Shown here: one piece after another, positions 43,450 through 55,533 of the stretch
Layout of the letters: every line of letters starts with the position of its first letter
Numbering within the stretch: the stretch's first letter is position 1
Origin: Gordius sp. MW1
Lineage: Eukaryota > Nematomorpha > Gordioida > Gordea > Gordiidae
Reading direction: 5' to 3'
Length of the DNA: 64,000 nt
Assembly: GCA_964036665.1 (NCBI GenBank)
Contig: OZ038526.1
Location: 25,110,001 to 25,174,000 of the forward strand
Translations under genes and position numbers: made by a program
Notes under the pieces: model-generated
What the model saw: the letters and a program-made list of their open reading frames with translations, nothing else
Database searches by the model: none
Told to the model about the DNA's origin: nothing

Positions 43450-45560
43450 TTATAGTATGACTTCGACCATGTCCATCGTAAGCAGTGGCGCTAAGCGACT
43501 CTACCTGAGCTTCCCCCCTGTCTTGCTGGCTCGGAAGGAGTTGTTCTCCCGCATATTGGCTTTCAGTGCCAACGGCAACTCTCGCTTACACCCGCTACGG
43601 AAGGCGACGTTCTTCCCCTTTTAGCCTAAGCGTCTCGGAACGTCTAGGGCAATCATGGGAGCGATCGTTGGAGCTGCCGCGGGGCCACCCCTCTGTGCTT
43701 GTTCGGATTAAATCGTCCAGCTGTACCCATGCGTAGTCGACGGTATCTCGTTACCGCGTTACTATGGCTACCTTCATTTGACCTAGCCGCTCTTGACGTG
43801 TTCCTGTTTTCCTACCCTTCAATTCATTTGGGTGCGTTCCATGAGAACTCTCACGAAGGGCTCTATCGGCCTACTTTCTTGGACCTCAAACAAGATTGAA
43901 CTCGGCCTTCCATTTCGTTCGCCTCCCTCTACGACAACCCAAACCGTTACGCATTTTATCTAGATAGGAATATAAAAGGGTTATTATATCAACGTAGAGC
44001 GTAATTGTTCAACGTGACGTATATATCGACCTTAAGAAGCTAACACTTCTATCTCATACATTTTTGTACCCTTTTGAGATAAGATTTTCGCCACTAACCA
44101 CTTTTTCTTTCCTATATAATTAGGCGCCCATACAGAAACACCGATTTTAAATTTTGTTTTACAGATGCCAGGTCTAACTGCGCCGACTATAACATGGTAA
44201 CTAGAGGAGTGTGTGGTAAACGGTCAAGAAATACCTCTCCATATGGTTGTCGAGAAGAGAACCTCGGTGCCACCTTATGATAGAGTCGATAAAGTTATGT
44301 CCCGTCGTTCGACTTTAGTTTTTTTTAACCGTCATTTCAACACAGCTAGATGCCTTTCCGAGTCCATTCGTATTTGGATGATACGGAGATTAGTAAATGC
44401 CGTATTCTTCATTTACAAAAAAACAATTTAAATTCGACGCTGACAAAAGCCGTTTGTCGGATACAATCGTCTTCGTTAGATCAAACACACCTGCAAGATT
44501 TTTTACAAATTTGAGTACTACCTCTAGATCACTTGCCTACCTTTTTATATTCTCCCAACTAGAGTACGCATCGACGAGGATATTATATTTTTTTTCTTAA
44601 TCAAAGAAATCACAGTTAATCTTTCCCAAAGGTGTTTCGTTGGCGGCTACTAGCCTTCTTGTCGTGTCTTGGCCGGCAAGCTTTCCTCAAGCTTAATAAT
44701 AATAATTGGTAAAGTGCTTTTGATTGCACTTGGAAGTCAATTGTTGCCCGCCGTGGCCCTAAATCGATTAGCCGGGGTCCAGTGCAATGAAGGAGCACCG
44801 AATGTATTTCTTGTAAAGTGATACGCTATAGCGGTTCTCGCAATGATCGTAAGGTGGCGTGTGGACGAGGGACGACGAGGTGGTACATAGCTATTGCATG
44901 AAGCTTGCCTATACATGGCAATGCGTGTATGACGATGATCCAGATAAGAAGTATTAGTTTCACATACCGCATACGCATCGTATTATTCAAGTTGACAAAT
45001 AACATTTGAAAGTGTAATGTTCTCAATGACGTATTTTGGCTATATGTTGTATAACCGCTAAATAGGTGTGACAAGATCGAATTCTATGGGGGAACTAACA
45101 ATTAAAAGAGAAGGAAAGGGTTTTTAAAGGCACCTCCCGTTGGTCAGCCCTTTGCTTCAAACCGAGTTTCTATGAATTTACTCTCATTCCCCCCACATTG
45201 CTGAAACCCGACAATCTCGAGATTTTACGGAAAACAGCGAAATTAAATAAAAAAGACCGAGTTTAAATAGGTCTATAAAACGATCGTGGAACACAGGTCT
45301 CGTTTACCCGAATATATCCGGCCCATTTTTGTCTTCTTGGGAAACGTTCACAGTTTTTAGATACCTATGTGCGAAAAGGTACCTGCAGAAAAGGGTTTAA
45401 TGTCTGTCAAAGATACAGGTCCGAATACCAAGCTGAGATAGGTCAACACCCGAAAATGATCTTCAAGATAATGCAGATGTGGATAACTGCACCCACAACG
45501 ATACACAATATCCTTGCTGATGCCGCTTGCTAGCACAGCTGGTGGTAGCATGCACCGGAG
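43450..45560 (-). mobile_element. Remnant of a gypsy-type element with integrase fragment, GC-richer
   Basis: At 44400-44590 the minus strand reads ILVDAYSSWENIK, then SDLEVVLKFVKNLAG and KTIVSD: the first two catalytic blocks of a gypsy-type integrase core (VDAYS and SD). The DNA from 43480 to 43950 and from 44600 to 45560 is richer in G+C than its surroundings and probably belongs to the same element (downstream pol end or LTR, and upstream pol). No other domain could be recognised and no LTR pair was found. Confidence 0.55.
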
Positions 45561-45839
45561 GAGTTTTGTTATTTTTTCAACTCTTGTTTTTTTAAATTCT
45601 TACGAGATTTTTCGCATTTTTATATATTCTCAATCGCGGTGGGAATAAAAAACAATGTTTTAAAATATTATTTTAAATGAAACTAATAAGTATTTGCATC
45701 TTTATTTAGTTTCCTTAATTTAATATCAGAGATTTGCTAAAAAAAACAAAGTTGAAAAACATATAGGTAATATAGAATAAACTTGACCACATCTTTGCAC
45801 AAAGAGTGATGATGAATATGTATGAAGAAAAGAACACTA

Positions 45840-46990
45840 AATATTGTTTTATTGAGACGGAAAGGGCATCTGACACATTGCCTCTCGATTTTATGTGGTG
45901 GTGCTTGAAAAGGTAAATTATTCTGACGCATATCTAAGGCTCATAAATATTAGGCTTATATTTTTGTGTTAAAACTAAAGTGAGAAATTCAACCCTAAGG
46001 GTGTGCACTTAGTAATTTTTTATATAAAATAATTTAAATGATAGCGAAGGACATCACAAGCATTTTATCCGGTGTAAGTTTTATGCTGTGTGGTATACTG
46101 TGGTATACCTCCCTACCTTTTAATTTTCCTTACGTGTGTATACTTTTCCTCCTCCCCCCATCCCGCTTGTACGTGATTGTTATTTCTTCCCCCATATATT
46201 ATTTTTATCAACACGCATCATTGAATTTTGTATACGTGTACACAATGCGTACTGTATCGATAACTTTTTATATATTAATTCTTTTTTCTTTGTCTCCTTT
46301 GTGAATTAAATAAATGAATAAACGTACGATGTAAGGTTTAATAAAATAGGTCTTCCTTAAAGGGAAAGAGTTCCCCTGCCCTACCGTCCCAATATATCCC
46401 CCTATCCTCCTAACATTGTAAATCGCATCCTCTCAAGAATTTAAAATGCTGTTGATAAAATAATATGAAATGAGACAAAGAAATGAGTATTTGAATAAAC
46501 CGAAAAGTTGTCAAAACAATTAAATCGATATGGCTTCAAAGTGGAGATGGGATAAAAGGAGATGAACCTATGGGCGTAGACGGTGGGGGCAGGGAGGGGC
46601 GGCTGTTTCCCTCCAAATTAAATTTATTAAAATCTTGGCAAACATTTCAAATTCGTTATTAAAAAAAGTTATCAAATGCCAGGGAGGTAAAAATAATAAT
46701 TAGATTGATTAAGCATTGGTATACTAAACCCAATAATTTTGACAGCCTCATTGAAAAAAGTGGTATTTAACCAATAGCGGACATGATAAGTCACCAGGAT
46801 AGTATGGACGTATATTAACAATGTATGCCATCAATGTACCCTACAACTTTGGATATCTAAGACATTTCTTTACATATAAGGCAAATCGTTACATATAAGG
46901 CAAATCGATAAAGTTATCTATCAAAAGGTAGATCTCAACATGGCCCTATTTGATTGAGATGTAAGAAAATGATAATAATAAAGACGAAAT
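45840..46990 (+). pseudogene. RTE-type LINE fragments, heavily decayed
   Basis: GCATCTGACACATTGCCTCT and GATTTTATGTGGTGGTGCTT, then TCTGACGCATAT (45861-45930), match the RT block of the copy at 25735-25806. From 46490 to 46980 further pieces follow: GATATGGCTTCAAAGT, GCGGACATGATAAG, and AACATGGCCCTATTTGATTG. The piece between contains AT-rich DNA and a partial CATGGGCGTAG copy at 46570. Confidence 0.6.
46570..46640. mobile_element. Partial TATGGGCGTAG MITE
   Basis: TATGGGCGTAGACGGTGGGG, then GCAGGGAGGGGCGGCTG, closely like the left part of the copy at 20597. Right end not found. Confidence 0.5.
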
Positions 46991-47672
46991 TTGTGGGATT
47001 AGATTCACGATAATTTAAAAATACTCTTAAAGTTGGCTAATTAAATGTTTCAGATACAATTCCTTTACTTTATAGAAAATTTAACAAATGTCACTAGCAT
47101 ATTAAATTTTATGCAATATCTTTATATTTCGTTCAATTTGATGCTTTATACAATAAATGTTAATGTTTTAAATTTATTACATTTTTACGCGATGCCAAAT
47201 TAATTAGAAATCGATGATTTTTTTCATCCACTGACGATCGTTTATTAATTTCAAATTAATTATAGTTTGGGGATAGAGGTAGATAGGTAAATTATATATA
47301 TTAAAAGCACGAATTAATGCTTGTTTTACTTTTAAGATGTTGTAATCTTAATAAATACTCCTTATTATAATCATCGTGATTAACATATTATTATTGATAT
47401 TGGTTCAATGTTTGCTTTTCATACATCTAAGTAAAAGACGATGTATACATTATCAGTCAATAAAATTATAAGTTTAAATTAAGATTTAAATATTTTAGAC
47501 ATATCAGTCCACAACACATGATTTTTGTTTTATCAAACTATTAGTTAATCATTTAAAATGAAGGATTTTTATTTTTAAAGGTTAAATCCAGCTTGAGACT
47601 TTTTGTAATAAATAAAGTCCAAATTTTATTTAAATTATATTTTAAATAAAAATCAAGCGTCTTCCTTACAAA
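46991..47672. promoter_or_regulatory. Upstream region of MRPS35
   Basis: AT-rich DNA before the MRPS35 start codon. It must hold the promoter, but no core element stands out from the AT background. No coding exon was recognised here. Confidence 0.3.
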
Positions 47673-47906
47673 ATGAGAGCTTGTCAACTTCACTTACATG
47701 TGGAATACCTCCAAATCTTTGGTAGAAATTTTTATACATCAATGTATACAACAAAAATTCTAAGTGGACTTGATGTAAAGCCAGAAGATATTGGTACAAT
47801 TTACATATGCATGCGTAATTTAAAAACCTATATAGGAGAAAATGAATTTAAGAGAAATAAAAAATCAGCTGAGGAAAAGAGAAAGATGAAAGGGCAGCTT
47901 GTCAAG
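47673..47906 (+). CDS. MRPS35: MRPS35 exon 1 (start, putative presequence)
   Basis: Seventy-eight codons from ATG to ...KMKGQLVK. It has no recognisable family match, as expected for a fast-evolving N-terminus. It ends in phase 0 at AAG|GTAAAT. If the next 40 nt are not removed the frame stops after [13 protein letters not shown], so the join to exon 2 depends on this very short intron. An alternative is a start within exon 2 (ATG at 47956). Confidence 0.6.
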
Positions 47907-50900
47907 GTAAATTTTTGTAAAAATAATTTTGTCAATAAAAAAATAGAGTGTGGCAATGATGCTTCCACCAAGAAGTAGTCAAATGCATATAAATCAAGAT
48001 TGGCCAAGCGTGTGGCCAGTCCCTGCGAGTTATAAACCATCAATAGTACCCTTACCACTTAGACAGGGAAGGGTTTCTCGTAAAAAACCACTTCCATCAA
48101 ATATAGGAAATTTGGAATTAATGAAAATACCTAATTTTCTTCATTTAACACCTCCAGCAATAAAGAGACATTGTGAAGCAATTAAAAGTATTTTTTTGCC
48201 ATTAAATAAATTTTATCTTTTTTTAAAGTGTGGCAATATATATTTATATAAATAACGTATACTATTTATATATAAAAAATTTAGCCAATATATATATGAT
48301 GTGCTTGTAATCCTTAATTATTCAAGCTAAAAATCAAATCTAATAATTCCTGTTTGTTATTCGGCAGTTGATCATAATAGTATTAAATTATTCAATATTA
48401 TAAACTAATTATGGTTTCTGTATCAAAAACTCTTTAATTGGTGGTTCTTAACATCAGAAATATCCAGTTTTTACTTATTTAATTTAGAAATAGACAAATT
48501 ATTTTAGGACTTTATAAACAATTTAAGTTATTAGCTTCATTAACTTTATGTAATTTGCTTAAATCAATTGGACTCAATTAAAGAAATTCTGTATGTGGTC
48601 CTAATACATTTAGATTAAAATTCTTGAGTACAATTAAGTTGTTTACTTAGTCACATTGACTATCAAAAGGTTGTTCAATTGGTTGTTAAACAATAAATAA
48701 CCTTTTTAAATATGTAGATTTAATGCTGATTTCTTATGATTATAAAGTCCTTTTATATTTAACTAGAATTTTGTACACCCTGGCCCTCAGCTTTTGCATC
48801 ACCATACAAAAACCGTGGCCTAATACCTTTCCAAAATATCGGTGTTAACTCTATATCTGGAGTTTACGGGCTTGACATTGTTAAAACTGAGCACTTATTG
48901 CCTCCTAGTGTCAATAATCCATACATTGAACAACCTAAAGAAATGGAAAATTTGAGTGTAGATTCAGAAGGCAAAGCTAGTATCCAGGCTAGCATTGCTG
49001 TAGTAGAAATATCGACTAAAGCTGATGAAGAGAGAAAACATTTTGAAAAGTGCTTGTCAGAACATATTGCACGGCATTATCCTATTGAAATCACCACAAC
49101 CGATTATTGTTTTTCTGGTCCTTCCTCCAAGGATAATAGGGCCCGAAAGGTTACTATGGATGTAAGTATATTTCTTTTGAATTGACTACATGGATTACTT
49201 GACCAAGAAGAGTTTTGTTGCCTATTTTTGAAGTAGTAGACCTTTTTATAAGTAAATAACATTAGACGATTATATGGCTTTCTAAAAAAATTGATGTTTT
49301 ATTTCAGTTATTTATAAAGTTATTAGTTGAAAATAAACCGCGGTCTACACTTTTTACCGGCGGTTAGGATATTTTGTTGGAAAAAGGGCAAATTATTTTG
49401 TGAATTTGGTTTTGGACGAGTTAATAATAAGAAAACTAAAAGAGGTAAATGACGCTTTACCTAATTTTTAAACTTGCCCATTGAAATATAATCAAGGCTT
49501 AATACCTAGATTTTTATATTTTTAACATCTCTGTTTCTTTTAAATTTACAAATATATTTTGTGAATTTTAAATCAACATATCCGCCTAAGTTTGGAACTT
49601 TTATTTTTCTTAATTTATAAAAATAAAAATCAGAATAGTCAATATCCACTCTACCACGTGAATTTTTTGAAAGCACTCGTTAGGATCCGATAAAAAATTT
49701 TAGAGAAGAGGCGGCTAGAGCAATATAATTAGTGAACTCGGTCTTATAATAACTTTCAAGAGTTTTCTACCATTGAAGGGGGGGGGGCGGTATACCACCA
49801 TCTCTCTGAAATAATCTACATGACTTTTAAGGTCACCATAAACTGCACTCCTATAGCCAGCATTAAATTTTACAATATCTACGATATAATGGATCACGTG
49901 TACAGGTACATGTGGAGGCGCTGAAATTGGATTATCACGGGACGGATAAATTGTTGAGATTAGTTAAGGAAAGGTACGAGCCCGAAAGCAAAAAACTCAC
50001 CATCAAAACCGATCGGTGTCCGTTAGGCGCGCAAAACAAAGATTACGCTTATTACTTGTTAACTGCCTTATTCCACGAATCCAAGGTATCTATAACTCAA
50101 TGTGTGCTTTTTTCTAGAAAAAGAAATTTTTGGTGATCGTGTGTTTTGTATTTCAGAATAGGTTTACTATTAATTTTTCATTAAAATGCTTTTATTAGGT
50201 AAAAATTATCCATAAAATATTGAATAAACGAGGAGAGTGAAAGTAAAAATTTCTTCACATTTTTAAAGTTTGCTTCAAGGTTCAGCAGGACTAAATAATA
50301 TATTTATTAGATGACACAAATTTATTAAAATTTATTGCCCCTGATCATTTCTTATTCCTATATTTCAAGAGCGTGGAGCCTTGGGAAGAAAATGGTAAGA
50401 GTGTGAAAGATCTCGAAATGTATTTTTGGTATAAAATGCCATCTAGCGACTCCGTCGTGCAAACGGTGCGAAATTTGAAAAGATTGGCCCTCAATAATGA
50501 TGTAAGGATGAGTGAAGTATTTTTTAGTTGCAAACATAGACTAGATAGACTGCTCACACACAACGCACAAAATGTGTACCCTTTTTCCACCATTTCGATG
50601 TGAACATGGTAAAGTGGTGATCATAAAGAAATTAATAATTTTCGCAAATTAAATGATCTTAATAAGGTAAATTAAAAAATATTGAATTGGGTAGATATCA
50701 AAAACAGCATTTTTAAATAGACATCATTTAAAAAAAATATAAAAATTAAAAATGCGATTCAAGTTTGTTTAACAATATAGCACCATCAATATTTTGTATA
50801 ATATTTATTTATTGACGTTCGTTTTGATTTATAAACCAATGAGGAAGGTAAATTGACTGTTATTGTACAAAAGTACATGGTTAATCCAGTTGCACTCTTC

Positions 50901-51725
50901 AAAATGGAGAAAAATTTGACACACAATTAACCATACGCAACATATGGCATGAGCAGTCTCTCTAGTCTATTGGTGCAAATAAATAGGCTTTAAACTGACT
51001 TTTGGATGGCTAACACTCAAAAGTTACAATTATTTAAGTTTATTTTCGTTAATCGTCCACCTTCTTTTATTCTAAAAAAGTATACAAGGCTTGAGGGATC
51101 TCAATAATTGTGTTATTTCTACCTAGCAAATAGAAGAGTTTAATAAGTGAAAATTTTTCTAAAATCTTTATGTTAAACCCTATTTATAAGAAATATAAAT
51201 TATTAATTAAAATTTATCAACTATTTCTGAAACCTTATAAACCTTAATCCTAATAAAATAACATTTCGGATGAGGCGAGACATGTAGAAAAGTGTTTAAA
51301 AATTCTTTTATAACGACCCCTATTTATCTTTTTATTGATATTTATTAGAAAGTTTTTGGTTTTTAAAGCCATTTTCCTGACGCCAAGCCTTTCTCTTTTG
51401 CACCGAGTCGCTATTTTTTTTTAATTCTTGCATTATAAGTCAGGCCAATAATTTTTTTTGCCTGTTACTTGAATTTTCATTATTTTTTCAGAATGATTTG
51501 TCTAAAGATCATATAAAAGGGGGTAATCATCGATCGCCCACCTATCTGAATGAGGTTCGGTTAGACGCGAGCAAAGAAGACGTTTGCCAAGTTCCTTTCA
51601 TACGAGAATACGGCAAAATGGTAACACTATACCACGATTCGCCTTGGGAAACGGATGATTCCGTTCGCGTATACAAAGAAAATGTGAAAAAATTGTTGGG
51701 TCTACCATTGGCACATTCATTATAA
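47673..51725 (+). CDS. MRPS35: MRPS35, small-subunit mitochondrial ribosomal protein mS35 (6 exons)
   Basis: Gene-level entry. Exons are 47673-47906, 47947-48187, 48791-49161, 49906-50085, 50370-50501 and 51492-51725. They join in phase by GT-AG introns into about 463 codons; human has 323. mS35 is a structural protein of the mitochondrial 28S subunit, acting in the matrix. Family signatures are [80 protein letters not shown] and the C-terminal [11 protein letters not shown]. The N-terminus [20 protein letters not shown] is basic and amphipathic without acidic residues in the first ten, fitting a mitochondrial targeting signal. The main oddities are the 40-nt first intron and about 65-75 extra residues in exon 3. 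No coding break is seen. Confidence 0.94.
47947..48187 (+). CDS. MRPS35: MRPS35 exon 2
   Basis: Reads [20 protein letters not shown], then [20 protein letters not shown], and [20 protein letters not shown], then RHCEAIK. This is the best conserved part of the protein. The donor is AAAA|GTATTT, phase 1. Confidence 0.95.
48791..49161 (+). CDS. MRPS35: MRPS35 exon 3 with long insertion
   Basis: Acceptor CCTGGCCCTCAG, phase 1 in. It starts [20 protein letters not shown] and [20 protein letters not shown], followed by a polar segment. It rejoins the family alignment at [16 protein letters not shown] and [16 protein letters not shown]. Human has only about 15-20 residues between the AIK and HFPIEI blocks; here there are about 90. 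The donor GAT|GTAAGT is strong. The start is chosen because phase and acceptor both fit; later AG sites would also keep the frame. Confidence 0.82.
49906..50085 (+). CDS. MRPS35: MRPS35 exon 4
   Basis: Sixty codons in phase 0. [20 protein letters not shown], then [20 protein letters not shown] and [14 protein letters not shown] match the family [20 protein letters not shown] and ITTDRCPLRRQN blocks. Acceptor CGTGTACAG, donor AAG|GTATCT. Confidence 0.95.
50370..50501 (+). CDS. MRPS35: MRPS35 exon 5
   Basis: Forty-four codons: [20 protein letters not shown], then [20 protein letters not shown]. It fits the weakly conserved EEWEKSKTEADMEEYIWEN segment. Acceptor ATATTTCAAG, donor GAT|GTAAGG. Confidence 0.9.
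51492..51725 (+). CDS. MRPS35: MRPS35 exon 6 (stop)
   Basis: From acceptor [29 protein letters not shown] through [20 protein letters not shown] and stop TAA at 51723-51725. The final helix fits the family QYKESVKRLLNV end. Confidence 0.92.
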   Translation, partial: NDLSKDHIKGGNHRSPTYLNEVRLDASKEDVCQVPFIREYGKMVTLYHDSPWETDDSVRVYKENVKKLLGLPLAHSL

Positions 51726-52050
51726 AGGCGTTGCTTACCTATCGTAGAAAATTTGTTTATAAATTTTAAATGCGCCGATAATAGTTATATTTGGATGCTA
51801 CTAGCAATGAATGCTTTACTACCTGTGAAACGACTGTGTAATTTAATAAAATTGCTCTGGAATGTGTTAAATAACAAACATATTTCTGACAAAATGCTAG
51901 ACTCGCTATTTTTTTGTCTGGCTTATTTTGAACAGGGTTTGTATTTAAATATTTTAAAATTAAAAGATTACGAACGAGTGGTGAAAAAAACATTTGCTTA
52001 AACATAACTATCAGTTTTCATAACCATGAACTTTATGTTTTCCACTATCA

Positions 52051-52056
52051 AATAAA
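52051..52056 (+). promoter_or_regulatory. MRPS35 polyadenylation signal
   Basis: AATAAA about 325 nt after the stop codon, followed by a T-rich stretch. It is the only AATAAA I noticed between the stop and this point that is followed by such DNA. Confidence 0.5.
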
Positions 52057-52079
52057 ACTTGATTTTATCGATCTTGCAA

Positions 52080-55000
52080 ATACGTAGGTAATTGGAACCG
52101 GTTTATAGGTCCGGTGTAGGGTAAGATGACTAAGCGTGTTACTACTAAACACCCTTCTTGATTGGGTGCGACTATGTTCGCACGCTCTTGCTTCATTGGG
52201 GTTGGGTAGAGCCGTGTTAGAGGAAATTTTTTTAAAAGAACTTTAGCTCGTGCTATCACCCATTTCATCGTGGTATAACTCGTGATGTGTTAAAGCGCGT
52301 CATTTTAGACGAGCGCTTTAAAAGGAGTAAACAGACTGAAGTGTCAACACTATTATAGTCCATCTTAAGACGCGCTTCCCTAGTGTAAGGTCCCCTTTTT
52401 TTTACAAATTTCCTCCCCCATGGTCTTAAATTGTAGATAAAATTACTATAGGGACAGCGCTCTTGCTTTTATAGAACTGCCATATGTGCCATATTTTCTA
52501 GTTACATTAACCATCACATTGATGAAACAAATAAGGCATAAGGGTGAGGGATAACAACTAGCTAACACCCCCTAAGCATTTCTAATGATCTAACAGGGTC
52601 TCTATGAAAAAATAATACACTAGTGGTCGGTTTGTAATACACCCACACTGAATGTATTCCCAAGAAAAGGAGACTACAGTGTGGGTGTGGCTCTTTATAT
52701 TAAGACTACATACCACCTCAACAGACGGCGCCGCGCCCTTCTCAACACTAGGTATAACCGGTATAACTGAGACTTAGCTCTTAAAAAAGCAATAAATTAC
52801 TCCTCTCTTATTCCTTTTCGCCTATTAGTTATTTGGCTTACTTTTATAATTCAACTGTTTTGTTATAAATGATTTTGTCAAATGTTTCTTGATGGAGGGG
52901 GGGGAGTCGTTTCTCATTTAAACAAATCAATTTTTTACTCTCATTGCAATCCCAACCTTCCCCAAGCAAAAGATTTGATCCATGCTTTTATTCTTGTAAA
53001 TCTATCTTAAAACGCCTAAAAATGGAATCTCAACTGATCTGGATATAATTCACGCAAAGTCCTTTAACTTCATTTAAAAAAAGGAGAATACCTATGTTTT
53101 AGGCGCACCAATCGGAGGACCTTAGTGTCTACCTAACTTCTTAGACGAAAACCTTTTCAATCCAAAATCAAATTTAGAAATTTTTAAATTTATGCCAGCT
53201 CATCATTTCTTTTATATTATTAAATTTATTACAACATAAATAAAATTTTATTTTGTTTCCTTTCCACGCAGCCGTTTTGTTTTACATAATTATGATAGTT
53301 TTTTTAAATCCACGTTCAAATCGATTTTGACATAACTATTAATGCATATATTAAGCTTTAAGCCACTCTTTTAACAAGGTCCGGGCGTCTAGGCATTTGC
53401 TCACGAACTCAGATTTCCTTAGCCCCTTTTAAATCACCCTCCCGATCTTTTGAACAACCCATCAACGATCTTGTCCCATACTCACCCAATCTCTCGATTA
53501 ATCAAGCATTAGCTATATGGAATAAGAATGTCAACTTAGTGTATGCCACAATCATATGCCCAAAAAGATTTGCATGTTTGGTGTCACGGTCTGACATGCG
53601 ATGCCAGCAGTATACCTTAGGTTTATTGGTTTTTTGACCCCGTGATGAATGGTTGGAAGCTTACCCTAGCATGTTTTCTGAAAAGTTCTAAGTGAATCCG
53701 TCCTTTAAAAAACCTTCCGTTCCGCATGATCTCTAAATTTATGTCACCCTACCCCTGCCGGCTTTTATTTAATTCACTTGTAGATGATAAAGCGCGTTAC
53801 TCTTCTTATTGCAGATTTAGTAAAAGTAGTATTGTAGGCAAAAATAAACACATCATTGTTAAAACAAGCTGCCCTTAAACGGGCTAAAGTTTTTTTTATC
53901 CTTGAACCTTCAAATCACTCTCTTAAAGGGCGAATGCGCCCCAAATCATTTGTTTTATAAGACAAAGGCTTTTTTTCATTGGACCACGCCTGCATTCGTC
54001 TTGCCCCTTCTAACGATACTCACGATCCCCTAGAATCGGCAGAGCATCTTAAATGCTCAATATTAAGCATTATTATGATCCTTTATTCTTATTCCCATCG
54101 TCGTGTTATGCTTAGGAAGCTTCAGGAAGAGTGCTTTAAAGTTTTTAAAACAATTTAATGAACCCTCCCCTCGCTCGAATTTTCTACTCAGACGATCAAT
54201 CGCCATAGCCATCGCTAAAACTAATTTATATTCTCACATGATTTCTATGCCCATTCTTAAATAAGACGAAGAAACGGATAATACCTTTTAAACATTTGAT
54301 TATTTTCGTTGTCTTATATTCAAATTTGTAGGTGAAGTGGGGTAAGACCAAAACTAAAAAAATGGGGGCAAAAATATCCACCCCATCCCCTCTAATTAAT
54401 TTTATCTGAAATCCTGTAATATTTGATAGGAATTTTATTTCAAAATTATAAAAACTTTATAAAATTACATATATTTAAATGTATAATCACTAATAATGTT
54501 TATATAGTAATGTATATAATTTAATGATAAGTTCAATTTAATGTTTCTGATGATCTATATAAATATTAATTTTTTATTAATAATTATTATTAGATTGTTT
54601 ATAGCATTTGAGATGTGTTAAAAAAAGAGCACCTCATATAACTTACTATACATTTTTTTCTAAATTGCAAGTCAAAATTTTAGAGACCTACAACTTTATC
54701 ATATTAGAAACTAATATTTACAATACTGATTAAATTTTTTCTTAATATCTCTATTATAAAACATACTGCATATCCCACGAGCGATATATCCTTCAAAATA
54801 TATTAGTCTGAAAATTGAAGGCAATTTAAAGGTTTCAATATTTTTTATATTTTAGAAATAAGTATAGATTAGGGTACGTCTTTATAACATCTTTTAATAT
54901 ATTGGAAATATTAAAGCAAAATTGAAATATTATAGATATAATTTCTTACTATATCCATCTTTAATATAATCAATGTATATAAATATCTATTGGCGCACAT

Positions 55001-55140
55001 TATTTGGAATTAAAATCTTTTAAATTACCTGGGCATCCTATATTTGAAATAAAATATATAGAAATTACTTTTTGATAGAAAACCTAAATTTGTAATACAA
55101 ATAAAAGTGCTTTATGTTTCATAAATAAAATTATATAATA
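52080..55140. other. Unassigned region after MRPS35
   Basis: To about 54340 the DNA is less AT-rich than its surroundings, with many C-runs and short open frames, but no domain is readable on either strand. The string GTGTAGGGTAAGATGAC (52115) and GTGAAGTGGGGTAAGACC (54333) bracket it. A related GGGGGTAAGATGAGACA is at 40392. A 14-bp inverted pair (ACACCCACACTG and CAGTGTGGGTGTGG) is at 52638-52690. The block could be an old element bounded by those strings. From 54360 it is plain AT-rich DNA. Confidence 0.35.
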
Positions 55141-55160
55141 ATTGCTGACACACCTAGGGC

Positions 55161-55260
55161 TAGAGGTCTGCATGGGCCGGGCTAATCCGCGGCCCGCAGA
55201 CCCAAGCTCGGCTTACGGGCCGAGCCTTAATTGGCAATAAAAAGTGCAAGCCTGGCTTGG
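55161..55260. mobile_element. hAT end, fragment
   Basis: TAGAGGTCTGCATGGGCCGG and following GGCCCG/CGGGCC motifs resemble the termini of the hAT at 21589-24213. No right end found. Confidence 0.6.
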
Positions 55261-55533
55261 GTTTTGATAAGTGACAAGTTTGAATTTGTTTAACTTAATA
55301 CTTTAATATAATATAGAAACAAAAATGCATTTATTAGCTTGATGATAAAAAAATTTATTTTTCCTAGAAAAATCTGGTTGAACTTTAAAATCATTATGTT
55401 AAAAAGTTTGCTTGAGATGTATGATGAAATATCAGTTTTTTAAAACACATCGTGCTATTAATAATTGCTGTCAGCCTATGAAAAGGCAAGCATCGAGTTA
55501 GAAGTGGATAAGACACCAACACTCTATAAAGTA

